DNA from: DATDPM01 sp963841995
Lineage (GTDB): Bacteria > Pseudomonadota > Alphaproteobacteria > DATDPM01
DNA: 64,000 nucleotides
Reading direction: 5' to 3'
Assembly: GCA_963841995.1 (NCBI GenBank)
Contig: CAWJEX010000018.1
Coordinates: forward strand, 1 to 64,000
The number at the start of each line of letters is the position of its first letter. Position 1 is the first letter of the stretch. A program made the translations under genes and the position numbers. The notes under the pieces were generated by a model. That model saw nothing but the letters and a program-made list of their open reading frames with translations, searched no databases and was not told the DNA's origin. Of the stretch, positions 25,946 through 35,291 are shown one piece after another.

Positions 25946-27991
25946 ATGCGCGCCTATTTCGGACAACCGATCTGGTTGTTCCTGATCTGTGTTCCAACCG
26001 GGTCTTTGGCCCAGACCTATACGCTTCCAGAGATCCAAGTCGTCGCTCCCGTGGATTCTCCCGGAACGCTGGATTCTGCGAGCCAAGGCGAGGTGACGAA
26101 AGAACGTCTCGACGAGCGCCCTGCCTACCGTCCCGGCGAGCTCCTGGAAACCATGCCGGGCCTGATCGTCACCCAGCACAGCGGCGAAGGGAAGGCCAAC
26201 CAATATTTCCTGCGCGGCTTCAATCTCGATCACGGAACGGACCTCGAGATCACGGTGGATGACATGCCGGTGAACATGCGCACTCACGGGCATGGCCAAG
26301 GCTATTCCGACCTGAATTTCATGATTCCGGAACTTATTTCCGGCCTGACCTACCGGAAAGGGCCTTACTACGCCGAGGAGGGCGACTTTTCCTCGGCGGG
26401 TGCCGTTCATATCGGCTATCTCGACCGCCTCGATCATGACATCGCTGAGGCCGGCGGCGGCAGCTTTGACTATGGGCGTGGCTTTGCTGCATCCTCGACC
26501 ACCGTGGGCGCCGGTACGCTGCTCACGGCGGCGGAAATTTACCACAACGACGGCCCCTGGCAGGTGCCCGACGATTATCTGAAATTCAATGGCGTGGTGC
26601 GCTATTCGGAGGGGACGGCCGACAACGGTTTATCGTTGACCGGCATGGCCTATTCCGGCGATTGGACCGCGACGAACCAGATCGCCAAGCGCGCGGTCGA
26701 CGAAGGCCTCATCGACCGCTTCGGGAGTCTCAATCCGACCGATGGCGGCAATGCCGACCGTTACAGCCTGTCCGGGCGGTGGAGCGAGCGCGACGGGGAT
26801 CAAGCCAGCAAGGTCAACGCCTATCTCATCCGCAGCGATCTCGCACTGTTCAACGACTTCACTTATTTCCTGCGCGATCCCATCAACGGCGACCAGATCG
26901 AACAGACCGACGCCCGGACCATCGTTGGCGCCAATGCGAGTCACAGTTTCTTCGGCACGTTTGCCGGGTCCGATGCGGAAACCGAATTTGGGGTCCAGAC
27001 GCGTTATGACGGCATCCATGTCGGGCTTTTCGACACGGTGCGACGCATGATTCTCTCAACCGTGCGCGACGATCATGTTCAGGAATCCAGCATCGGTTTC
27101 TACGGCCAGGAGAATTTGCGATGGAGCGATACGTTTCGCAGCATCTTCGGTCTCCGCGGCGATCTATTTCACGGCAATGACGACAGCAGCAATCCGCTCA
27201 ATTCCGGCGACACCACGGCTTTCATCGCCAGTCCGAAGCTCAGCCTCATCTTCGGTCCTTTCGACAAGACGGAATATTATGTCAATGCCGGCACCGGCTA
27301 TCACAGCAACGACGTGCGCGGCGCCACCATCACCGTCGACCCCTCGGACGGGGTGACGCCGCAGGAGCGGGTGCCGCTTTTGGTCCGCTCCAAAGGCGCT
27401 GAAGTCGGCGCCCGCACTTGGGCAATACCGGCTCTCGAAAGCTCCCTTTCCTTATTTGTCCTTGATTTCGATTCCGAGCTCATCTTCTCCGGCGATGCGG
27501 GCACGACGGAAGCCGGCCGGCCTAGCGAGCGCATCGGCGTGGAATTCGCCAATCTTTACCGTCCGCTGCCGTGGCTCAGCTTCGATTTTGACGCCGCCTA
27601 CACCAAGGCGCGATTCACCAATCCCGATCCGGTCGGAAACTACATACCCGGCGCCGTCGAAGGCGTTTTGGAGACCGGAGCCGATATCGACAATATCGGC
27701 GATTGGTTCGGCGGGCTGCGGCTGCGCTATTTCGGGCCGAGGCCGCTCATCGAAGACGACAGCGTGCGCTCCCGCCCGACGACGCTCGTTTCAGGAGACG
27801 TCGGCTACAAGATCACCAAGATGATTCAAGTTCGCCTCGAAGGATTCAATCTCCTCGACACCAAGGCGAGCCAGATCGACTATTACTACACGTCGCGTCT
27901 TCCGGGCGAACCCGCGGCCGGCGTCAACGACATCCATTTTCACCCCGTGGAGCCGCGGTCGTTCCGCGTGAATCTCGCGATGAAGTTTTGA
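25946..27991 (+). CDS. TonB-dependent outer-membrane receptor under B12 control
   Basis: A 681-residue outer-membrane importer. A signal peptide covers about residues 1–22 (…TGSLAQ). The plug domain follows with ELLETMPGLIVTQHSGEGKA, QYFLRGFNLDHGTDLE and GYSDLNFMIPELISG. The rest is beta-barrel, ending in the aromatic terminus RSFRVNLAMKF needed for BAM recognition. Control by a cobalamin riboswitch suggests uptake of cobalamin, a related corrinoid, or cobalt. The sequence is not close to classical BtuB, and no btuCDF or cob genes are nearby. The gene stands alone between repeats. Confidence 0.88.
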   Translation: MRAYFGQPIWLFLICVPTGSLAQTYTLPEIQVVAPVDSPGTLDSASQGEVTKERLDERPAYRPGELLETMPGLIVTQHSGEGKANQYFLRGFNLDHGTDLEITVDDMPVNMRTHGHGQGYSDLNFMIPELISGLTYRKGPYYAEEGDFSSAGAVHIGYLDRLDHDIAEAGGGSFDYGRGFAASSTTVGAGTLLTAAEIYHNDGPWQVPDDYLKFNGVVRYSEGTADNGLSLTGMAYSGDWTATNQIAKRAVDEGLIDRFGSLNPTDGGNADRYSLSGRWSERDGDQASKVNAYLIRSDLALFNDFTYFLRDPINGDQIEQTDARTIVGANASHSFFGTFAGSDAETEFGVQTRYDGIHVGLFDTVRRMILSTVRDDHVQESSIGFYGQENLRWSDTFRSIFGLRGDLFHGNDDSSNPLNSGDTTAFIASPKLSLIFGPFDKTEYYVNAGTGYHSNDVRGATITVDPSDGVTPQERVPLLVRSKGAEVGARTWAIPALESSLSLFVLDFDSELIFSGDAGTTEAGRPSERIGVEFANLYRPLPWLSFDFDAAYTKARFTNPDPVGNYIPGAVEGVLETGADIDNIGDWFGGLRLRYFGPRPLIEDDSVRSRPTTLVSGDVGYKITKMIQVRLEGFNLLDTKASQIDYYYTSRLPGEPAAGVNDIHFHPVEPRSFRVNLAMKF

Positions 27992-28080
27992 CGGATGATT
28001 CGTGCGCCCGGACGATCTCGGTTGATTTATTCACGCCTGCTTTTAGACAAGGAATTTAGCGCGTGTTGAATGTGCGCTTG

Positions 28081-28173
28081 GGGTCATGGGCCGCGGTCAT
28101 GCGATGTCCGCGCTTGGTCAGCTCAGCTACGCATAGCGGCTGATTCGAATTGTTGCCGATCAAGACCGTTCGG
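28081..28173. repeat. R1 repeat split by IS110 copy 2
   Basis: The left part of R1 (…TTGCCGATCAAGACCGTTCGG) runs up to TGCC at 28174–28177, where the IS110 begins. After the element, TGCC at 29664–29667 is followed by AGGAGCGGACG, like the R1 copy near the tRNA (TGCCAGGAGCAG at about 39890). The insertion therefore interrupted an R1 copy. Confidence 0.75.
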
Positions 28174-29667
28174 TGCCGATACTGTTCTCTAATGAGTTAA
28201 GGGGCGGCTACTCGAATCCTGAGCGGTTGTGCGATGCCTTCGGGTGCCTGCGTTCTCTACGTGCTCGATGGCACTTGATGGGGTCAGCTGGGTGCGGGGT
28301 GGCTTGGTTGCAACCGCAGTTGGCCGATCGGATCGGCCACATGCTACAGAATTGGCGCCATCACCCACTCCCTCCCTCGGGCGGTGCTCCGCTCGGGAGC
28401 TCGTCTCGGCCTCCTGTCTCCTTAAGCGTTAATCCTACGTGGCCTTGAACTCGGTGCCGTGCCGGAGCATGGCGTGCATGATGATGGCCAGCCTGCGCGC
28501 GAGCGCGATACGCGCCTTTCGCATTGTCGAGCGCCTGGCGATGCCGAGCGCCCAATCTTTGAGCGCCAGATCACCGCGATAGCGGGTGAGCATGACGTTA
28601 GCGGCCTCGTAGAGCAGCGTGCGGACCCGTCGGTCGCCGCACTTCGAGATGCGGCCGGTGTAGTCGATCTCGCCGGATTGGTAGCGCCGGGGAACAAGGC
28701 CCAGATAGGCGCCGACGTCGCGCGATCTGCGGAAGCGCTCCGGATCGTCGATAGCGGCGACGAAGGCGAGCGCCGTCAGCCGGCCAACGCCGGGTATGGT
28801 CATCAGCCTCTGGCACTCCTTGGATGAGCGCACAAGATCTTTCATGTCGCGATCGATCGCGGTGATCGCTCCGAGCACGGCATTGCGCGCCGCCAGCAGC
28901 CCGCGCATCGCGCCGGACAGACCTGGAACCCCGCCGCTGCCGTCGATAACCTGCGCCGCGAAGGCCGGACTGAGTTCGCGCGGCAGCCGGACCCCGAACA
29001 CAACGGCCAGGCCGCGGATCTGGTTCTCGAGCGTGACGCGCTGTCCGACCAGTTTCTTGCGCGCGATGATCAGCGCCCGGATAGCATGGGCGGGAAGTGA
29101 CTTCACATGGATAGGCTTGTAGAAGCCGGTGCGGGCAAGATGGGCTAGCCCCCGCGCATCGTTGCGGTCGGTCTTGTGCGTCGCCAGCGACTTCAGCGCC
29201 TGGTAAGCCTGCCGACTCTCGATGCAGACCACCGGCAGGCCTAGCGCATCAAGACCGTGGTAAAGCGTCGGCGCCAAGCGTCCGGTCTCGAAAACGATTC
29301 GTTTGGCCGCCGGCGCCTTCGCCAATTCCGCCGCTATTGCCGCGGGTGAGGTTGGCGCCTTCGTCTCGAGAATGACATCGCCGTCATGGCCGACAACGCA
29401 GATGTGTGTCTCTTTCATCGAGACGTCTAATCCAGCAAAATACTCCATGGCTGCTCTCCTCTCCGTATAAAGGAGCCGATCCTATCGGACTCCGGGAAGA
29501 GCAGCCGCCCCATTACCCCATGTTGCAAAACTCTTTTGGCCCGCCGCTGGCGCAAGATTGTTTCTTGGCCTACCGGTACCGCGCAAGAATGATTCACGAA
29601 AAGCACCAATCTGATTCCAATGTTGCGTGGCGGCGCATCTTGTCGGAGTTTTGCAACAGTATCTGCC
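28174..29667 (-). mobile_element. IS110-family element, copy 2
   Basis: Same 1,494-bp length and ends as copy 1, with TGCC at both borders. The few differences (one near 28349, one near 28973) imply recent duplication. The pair of direct copies encloses the ligase, TIM-barrel, riboswitch and receptor genes, so this 5.4-kb block could behave as a composite unit or be lost by recombination. Confidence 0.9.
28435..29448 (-). CDS. IS110-family transposase (copy 2)
   Basis: The 337-residue product is identical to copy 1 except for Glu at one position (RELSPAF). It keeps the same DEDD-type N-terminal motifs and C-terminal Transposase_20 region with the probable catalytic serine. It appears intact and potentially active. 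Confidence 0.95.
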   Translation of the reverse strand: MEYFAGLDVSMKETHICVVGHDGDVILETKAPTSPAAIAAELAKAPAAKRIVFETGRLAPTLYHGLDALGLPVVCIESRQAYQALKSLATHKTDRNDARGLAHLARTGFYKPIHVKSLPAHAIRALIIARKKLVGQRVTLENQIRGLAVVFGVRLPRELSPAFAAQVIDGSGGVPGLSGAMRGLLAARNAVLGAITAIDRDMKDLVRSSKECQRLMTIPGVGRLTALAFVAAIDDPERFRRSRDVGAYLGLVPRRYQSGEIDYTGRISKCGDRRVRTLLYEAANVMLTRYRGDLALKDWALGIARRSTMRKARIALARRLAIIMHAMLRHGTEFKAT

Positions 29668-30023
29668 AGGAGCGGACGCGGGGCATTCATACCGCATACC
29701 GGCAGGCCGAATAGAAGGGCGCCAAATCAAGATACAGCGAATGGCTTCCACTACGGCACAAACCGGTTAGTGAAAACCGGCTTGGCCGGTGATGAATTGA
29801 GTTCCATCGGAAGCTAGGGAATTTTTAAGAACTCAGGTCACCAGCATCTCTCGATACCAGCAGAACTGTCATTAAACCATAACAAATACCTAGTAGCATT
29901 TTACCGTTCTATTTGGTCCTCGGAAATATTCGCGATCTGAACGATGTATCACGAGCACCTATGCTGTGGCATTTCATCCTAATAAATTAATCCCTTTAAA
30001 AAAATTTAATCAGGGAAAGAACC
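29668..30023. other. AT-rich upstream region of the S53 protease gene
   Basis: No gene is supported. From about 29840 the composition is AT-rich relative to its surroundings and should contain the protease promoter. GGGAAAGAACC before the ATG at 30024 is the ribosome-binding site. Confidence 0.4.
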
Positions 30024-31299
30024 ATGATGAGAAGATCACATAGGATTTCTGCGAAGGTTACACGCGCAATTGTTTCGGCGGCGATTCTGATCGCTCTGCC
30101 GGGCGGCCAACGAGCCTTGGCGCAGCCGATGCACTCACGCGGCGGTCAGGTCATCGTTCCCGATTCGAGCGTGGAGCAACCAAACGACATCGGCGTCCGC
30201 GCGCACACGAACGTCAGCTACTTCGTTCCCACCGGAGGCATGCGTGGAGTTCACCCACCATCGCTCGAGGCGGGAGCACGGTCCGGAGCCCCCGCCAACG
30301 GAGATTATTGGGCGGAGACGCCGGCCTCGCTTGCCTGCGTTTATAACCTCGCGTCGCAAAGCAACGGCTGCAACCCCTATGCCGTGGGCGCGGTGCCAGC
30401 GGGCGGATCCAAGGCCATCGCCATTGTGGACGCCTATCACGACGCGACGGCGTTGAGCGATCTGCAAATGTTTTCAACTCAGTTCGGATTGCCGGCTCCG
30501 AATCTTCAAGTGATTTTCGCCAGCGGTACGCCCCCAACGAACTCCGGCTGGAATCTCGAGGAGGCGCTGGACACCGAATGGGCCCATGCCATGGCCCCTA
30601 ATGCGACGATCTATCTCGTGGAGGCCATGTCGAATAGTCTGAGCGATCTGTTCACCGCCGTGAGCAAGGCCAGCAGTCTGGTGGTAGCTGCCGGAGGCGG
30701 CCAAGTCTCCATGAGCTGGGGCACCAGTGAGTTTTCTTCGGAGACGAATTACGATTTCGTACTTCGCGGCAAACAAGGTCGTTTATTTCGCTTCGGCCGG
30801 CGACAGTGCGGGCGTGATCTGGCCGTCAGCTTCGCCAAACGTCGTCTCCGCCGGGGGCACGGCGAACAGCCGCGTCGCGAGCGGCGCGAGCGCAGGGAAC
30901 TTCGAGGGTCAAGTCGCGTGGCAATCAACCGGCGGTGGACCGAGCGCCTACGAAAAGCCGCCGTCCTATCAGAGCGGTTTAGGCTTTTCCAACAGGGTCA
31001 CACCGGACGTTTCCGCCGTCGCCGATCCTAACACACCGGTTTATGTTTTATGGAATAACGGCTGGTATCTTGTGGGCGGCACAAGCATCGCGGCGCCGGT
31101 ATGGGCCGGCATCGTCAACCTGGCCGGGAGCTTCGCTTTGAGCAGCAAGGTCGAGCAAGGCGTCATCGCGGGCGGTTCCGGCGTAACGGACATCAAGAGC
31201 GGTGACTGCGGCCCTCACGAAAGCTATTGGGTTAGCACTGGGGGCGGTTACGATCTCTGCACCGGCCTTGGCACCCCGAATGGCACTTCGGGCAAGTGA
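30024..31299 (+). pseudogene. Secreted S53 (sedolisin-type) serine-carboxyl protease, frameshifted
   Basis: A signal peptide (about 1–37, …GGQRALAQ) precedes a sedolisin-like domain. The Glu/Asp pair is in NLEEALDTEWAHAMAPNA, and the block VSMSWGTSEFSSETNYD follows. Near 30755 one extra T shifts the frame, after which YFAANKVVYFASAGDSAGV and the catalytic serine region GGTSIAAPVWAGIVNL are read to the stop at 31299. Joined, the protein would be about 424 residues. Sedolisins work outside the cell in acid conditions. It is non-functional unless the shift is an error or is bypassed. Confidence 0.85.
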
Positions 31300-31316
31300 G
31301 CCTAAGTCCGCTCCGG

Positions 31317-31790
31317 GTCAATCGCGTCGGTTCCGCGATGTCCGCGCTTGGTCCGCTCAACTACGCACAGCGGATATTCGAATTGTTGCCGATCAAGACC
31401 GGTCGGCGCACAAAAGCGGTCGATCCAGCCCCGCCCTCAGAAAATCCGATTTTTGCCAACTACCAACTCGCTTTGTGAACGTGGCGCGGCGTTACGGTTA
31501 CGGCTGGTTTCAACCACGCCGAAATGCTGCTTCCGGGCGCGTGGTGATATCCAGGATTTTAAGGTGGAACAAAATCGTGTCGTAACCAATTGAAAACGTT
31601 GCAGAAAAAACTTTGGTGCCCAGGGGCGGAATCATTCAAGCTATAAAAATCAATGACTTACAAAAAAGTGGGACACTGAATCTCCCCGTGGCGTTATTAG
31701 GCTTTCCAGGCAAAGTGTCCCACCGGTCTCGCGTCATAAACCCGCAAAACTGACGAATCCGCTTTGAGCTCGGCTGCGGATGCACCTGGA
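31317..31790. repeat. tRNA-Phe att-like unit, copy E
   Basis: An almost exact copy of unit A: R1 at 31317–31415, left arm to 31613, core 31614–31633 identical to the tRNA end. The right arm has the inverted repeat at 31668–31677 / 31714–31723, continuing as CGCGTCATAAACCCGC to about 31790. Near-identity of A and E over 400 bp suggests recent duplication or gene conversion. Confidence 0.88.
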
Positions 31791-31855
31791 AACACTTGTC
31801 TCCACTCCCAGCCAGACCAGTCATCTCGACCAATTGCTGATCAGCAGTGCGATCA

Positions 31856-32767
31856 TCAATGGATAGATCGCCGTTCCGTCCGGGTTGGCGCCATTTCAGC
31901 CGCAATTTTCGTCAGCCAGTCGACCGCACCGGGCGTGGTGAGCCAGTCGAAGCCCCATTTCTCGACGTAGTGAGCCGCCTCTTCCTCGCTGCCCATGGTG
32001 ATGTAGTCATTTGTCGATGGCTTCGCCTTCTTCGTGCCGGACAGAACGGCAGGAACGTGACTATTCGCGTTCCAAGCTTTCTTCACCAGCTCCTCGGCCT
32101 TCCTGTCGCCGGCTTCATTTTCCCGAAAGGCGACAAGCGCCTGGGTATAGAGCCAGAGCGCGCTGCCATCCTCATCATATTGCTTGAGGAGTTTCTTCAG
32201 CGCTTCGGTGTCGCCGCTTCTCATCAGGCACTCGGCAAGAACATAACGGATGCCCTGGTTGTCGTTGGGGTTTAGCATCAGCATGTCCTGGTAGTTGCTG
32301 ATCGCAGCGTCAACCTTACCGAGTACAGTGAGGGCGGCGGCCAGTCCCGCTCGTGCGCGCATGTAGGGTCTGGTTTCGAGGAAGCCCCAGAAATGCCCAG
32401 CATACTCCTTGAACCCTTTGGTCCCGAGCGCCTGCCCTCCCACCTCGACGCCCTTGCGATAATACTCCAACGCCTCCTCAACCGATTTGGCCTCTTCTTC
32501 TGCGAGCAGAACATAGGCATCGGCGCAGAGCGGCGAAATTGCGAGCGCCTTGTGGGCGAGAGCGACCCGGGCGCGCGGGCTGGTCTGATCCCATGCGCCG
32601 TACATGACCTCCTGTGCTTTGGCTGTCGTATCGTTGGCTCGGCGCCCGCCAATCGCCGACATGAAACCTTCCATGGCGCGCCGATCAGGAAGGGTCACAA
32701 CTGTGGACGTGCTCTTCGAGGATGGGGCATTGGATTTTTTCCGCCGGAGCTTTTTCGACACTGGCAT
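31856..32767 (-). CDS. TPR-repeat protein (ST7-like)
   Basis: A 303-residue soluble protein with a basic N-terminus (KKLRRKKSNAPSSK) and helical TPR-like repeats. Clear ones are ARVALAHKALAISPLCADAY, ALEYYRKGVEVGG, then AISNYQDMLMLNPNDNQG and YVLAECLMRSGDTEALKKLL. This layout is found in ST7-domain proteins of bacteria, of unknown function. The C-terminus is acidic then basic. It is divergent from the small gene at 33022 with a 254-bp gap between them, which likely holds both promoters. Confidence 0.7.
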   Translation of the reverse strand: MPVSKKLRRKKSNAPSSKSTSTVVTLPDRRAMEGFMSAIGGRRANDTTAKAQEVMYGAWDQTSPRARVALAHKALAISPLCADAYVLLAEEEAKSVEEALEYYRKGVEVGGQALGTKGFKEYAGHFWGFLETRPYMRARAGLAAALTVLGKVDAAISNYQDMLMLNPNDNQGIRYVLAECLMRSGDTEALKKLLKQYDEDGSALWLYTQALVAFRENEAGDRKAEELVKKAWNANSHVPAVLSGTKKAKPSTNDYITMGSEEEAAHYVEKWGFDWLTTPGAVDWLTKIAAEMAPTRTERRSIH

Positions 32768-33021
32768 TTGTCTGCTCCCTTTTAGTGATGGACGGCAGGC
32801 GAGCGGGTCGTGTTCTTGATTATCGGATCACTTAGCGGCCTCTTGATTTGGGTTTGCCCGGATCATACCAATCCGGAAGCCACAGCCAAACAGCAAATGA
32901 CAGGCTTGCGCTTGGCAGCCTGCTTTTATATGTGAGAATGTCCTTTTCGTGGACGCCACGAATGTCCTACAGATCGCGTCACGATCGATGATCGAAGATC
33001 GTCGTTCTTTCTCATCAGGCT

Positions 33022-33555
33022 GTGTCGATGATGGGTCCCGCTCGCTTGAACTCGGTTCCAAAGGGGATGCTGCCCGTCTACCGGAAGATTGTCGGCTTGA
33101 TCGACGACGTTTGCGACAGGCAACTAGGCTCCGAATACCGGGACGTGGCACGCGCAATGACCGGAGCGCTGTGCAGGAAGCGCCCGAGCCCGCTTACTTC
33201 TGGGCAACCGCGAACGTGGGCGTGCGGTATCGTCTATGTTCTTGGACGGATCAATTTTCTCGGCGACAAATCGTTTCCTCCGCACATGACGACGGCGGAG
33301 CTGTGTGCCGCATTCGAAGTCGGCGAGAGCACCGTCCACGCCAAGGCGCGCGTGATCGAGGAGACTCTCGGGACCCGGCCATTGGATCCGCAGTGGACGC
33401 TTCCCAGCCTGGTTGGAAGGAATCCGCTTGTGTGGATGGCACAAGTGAATGGTCTGCTGGTCGATTTGCGGGACATGCCCCGCGAAGTCCAGGAAATTGC
33501 CTTCGCAAAGGGATTAATTCCCTACATCCCAGCGGATCGGAAAGACCGATCGTGA
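33022..33555 (+). CDS. DUF6398-like protein
   Basis: A 177-residue protein. The first 110 residues resemble DUF6398: VPKGMLPVYRKIVGLIDDVC, ALCRKRPSPLTSGQPRTWAC, GIVYVLGRINFL, then TTAELCAAFEVGESTVHAKA, which looks like a helix-turn-helix. The rest is unassigned. The start may be GTG 33022 or ATG 33028/33031. The next gene begins about 25 bp downstream, so the two probably share a transcript. Role unknown. Confidence 0.65.
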   Translation: MSMMGPARLNSVPKGMLPVYRKIVGLIDDVCDRQLGSEYRDVARAMTGALCRKRPSPLTSGQPRTWACGIVYVLGRINFLGDKSFPPHMTTAELCAAFEVGESTVHAKARVIEETLGTRPLDPQWTLPSLVGRNPLVWMAQVNGLLVDLRDMPREVQEIAFAKGLIPYIPADRKDRS

Positions 33556-33579
33556 ACGCAACGGTTGCTGAGGGAGCAA

Positions 33580-33961
33580 ATGATGGAAGATCAGTTCCTT
33601 AAGCGCCTGCGCAAGAAAGCCCGGAAAGGCCTGCGGGGTTGGCCAATTGCGACGATTGCGTTCTACGGTCCGAACCTGAGCCAAGCGACAAAGGTTGCCG
33701 TTGGCATCGTGCCATCCGAGAATGCAGAGGTAGGAGAATTGCGCGACTGGAAAGTGGATCACGGTGACATCCGTGTCGACCCCGGCATTGCCCGGGAGAT
33801 ATTGGAATTTATCGAGAAGCATCGAGTGCTATCGGTCGCGATGACCGACGGCATCATCGGCTGCCCTCACCAGACAAGGAATCGATTACGAAGGCGAATG
33901 GTGTCCGGTTTGCGAGTTTTGGCACGGACGAGATCGGCTTACCGGCCAGAGGGTCCAGTAA
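33580..33961 (+). pseudogene. Conserved unknown protein with C-terminal zinc-knuckle-like motif, frameshifted
   Basis: The frame reads MEDQFLKRLRKKARKGLRGW, then ATIAFYGPNLSQATKVAVGI and SVAMTDGIIGCPHQ. Near 33883 one extra base shifts it. In the shifted frame it continues GIDYEGEWCPVCEFWHGRDR and LTGQRVQ to TAA at 33959–33961. The restored protein (about 127 residues) has CPH plus CPVC as a likely metal site. I recall similar short proteins of unknown function in bacteria. Without the correction, the frame runs on to 34044 with unrelated residues. Confidence 0.7.
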
Positions 33962-34242
33962 TTTTTGCGGGAAATCGACATCGCAACGGGGTGATGGGCA
34001 TTATGTGTTCCTCGCTAAGTTTGGAGGCAGTGTCTCCACAGTAGATGCAGCGTCCTAACGCCGTGCCGGATTATGTCCGCCGGAAATCTGTGCCTGGCAT
34101 GGGAAATCGGCTGCATGGCCCTGCCCTCCCGTGGGCACCGCGGTTCCCCAAAGCCCGGGGCCCACGCTCACGAGAGACAAGTTAGCATTAGCCTGACAGC
34201 TCCGTTTTAATGTAGGAGCAACCGTTGTGATATTGCTCCGGG

Positions 34243-34593
34243 CTATGCTACGGCGCGGCGATCGCGTTTGCGGCGCGGTGCGGCAGTTCCAAGCTCTTCG
34301 AGGCGAACGGGCGGGCGGTCCGGAAATCGGGCGATTAGTTCCAATTCTCCACCCATTGCCTTGACGAAGCCGCGCAACGTCGAGATGTACATATCGCTCC
34401 GCGTCTCAAGTTTCGAGACGGCGTCCTGTCCGACCTTGAGCCGTTTCGCGATCACCGCCTGCGTCTTGCCGATGGCCTTGCGAAGGTCCTGAAGGGACAT
34501 CTCCTCGGCAATGAGTTTCCGTGCACGTGCCTCGATCTTCGCGCGCTCGCTCTCGGGAAGAGCAGCGATGACCTCATTCAGTGTCCGCGGCAT
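34243..34593 (-). CDS. HigA-type XRE antitoxin
   Basis: A 116-residue antitoxin starting MPRTLNEVIAALPESERAKI. The N-terminal helix is typical of antitoxins of Gp49-like toxins, and the helix-turn-helix covers LRKAIGKTQAVIAKRLKVGQ and DAVSKLETRSDMYISTLRGF. GGAGA precedes the ATG at 34593; 34605 is an alternative. The basic C-tail RRKRDRR is extra. Its toxin gene, directly upstream, is frameshifted. Confidence 0.88.
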   Translation of the reverse strand: MPRTLNEVIAALPESERAKIEARARKLIAEEMSLQDLRKAIGKTQAVIAKRLKVGQDAVSKLETRSDMYISTLRGFVKAMGGELELIARFPDRPPVRLEELGTAAPRRKRDRRAVA

Positions 34594-34606
34594 TCGTATC
34601 TCCATC

Positions 34607-34973
34607 TCATTTTCGTGCCTTACGGCCCTTCACTCGCTCAAGATGGGCATCAAACCGCTTGTCAGCGGTCGCGATCAGACGCCGGTAGAATACCCTTTCG
34701 CTTTGCCCGCTCTTGTCACCGGCCACCAGCAAGATCGCCTTCCGCTCGGGATCGAAGGCAAAGGCGACCCTCCACACGCCGCCATCAGCCTCGAAGCGCA
34801 GTTCCTTCATGTTGGCGTGCTTCGAGCCCTTGAGCGTGTCGACCCGTGGGCGGCCGGTGGTGGGACCAAACGTCTCAATGACGCGCGCCTGCGCCAAGAA
34901 CTTCGATCCTCACTTCGGCGGGCATCGCCAGAAGCTCAGGCTCGAATTCCGGTGCCAGCTCGACCGTCCACAC
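34607..34973 (-). pseudogene. Gp49/HigB-like toxin with a frameshift after about 27 codons
   Basis: From GTG at 34973 the frame reads WTVELAPEFEPELLAMPAEV then RIEVLG and goes out of phase. The remainder, QARVIETFGPTTGRPRVDTL through GSKHANMKELRF, VWRVAFAFDPERKAILLVAG and FYRRLI, is in the next frame and ends at 34607. One extra G near 34894 (CTTGGCG in place of CTTGCG, minus strand) explains it. The downstream frame alone, about 96 codons, lacks the first strand and helix. An intact antitoxin with a dead toxin would be harmless; alternatively this is a sequencing error. Confidence 0.8.
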
Positions 34974-34982
34974 GGAGCATAA

Positions 34983-35000
34983 TATGCCTTCTATGGCATA
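34983..35000. promoter_or_regulatory. Palindromic operator of the second HigBA-type pair
   Basis: TATGCC-TTCTAT-GGCATA is a perfect inverted repeat, 9 bp before the toxin GTG. It has the same half-sites and spacing as 20092–20109. A further half-site, GGGCATAG, follows at about 35010–35017. Confidence 0.75.
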
Positions 35001-35291
35001 CGCCGTCAAGGGCATAGTTTCCCCGACCGACTGCCCGGCCCAACGGCGCTGCTGGCGCTCGTCCCCCGGTCAAACCCGCAGCCTGAAACTGTCCATCTTT
35101 AGGGGCGCACTCCATTCGGCGCCGAACGGTGACCTCGTCTCCACATCGAATCCCTCGGCGAAATCACCAGCTTAATAAACAACAAGGGGGTCCCGATTCG
35201 ACGCCGATAACCGCATTGACCCCCAGGCCGATTCACATTGTGAGCGGGGATGGGGCGGCTACGTGCGGAAACCATCCGGGCCGCCAGCACA
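35001..35291. other. Intergenic stretch with insertion-sequence relic
   Basis: No gene is supported. At about 35201–35240 a CGCATTGACCCCCAGGCCGA-type segment repeats the relic near 4814–4850. The rest is unremarkable and lies downstream of the hybrid kinase. Confidence 0.4.
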
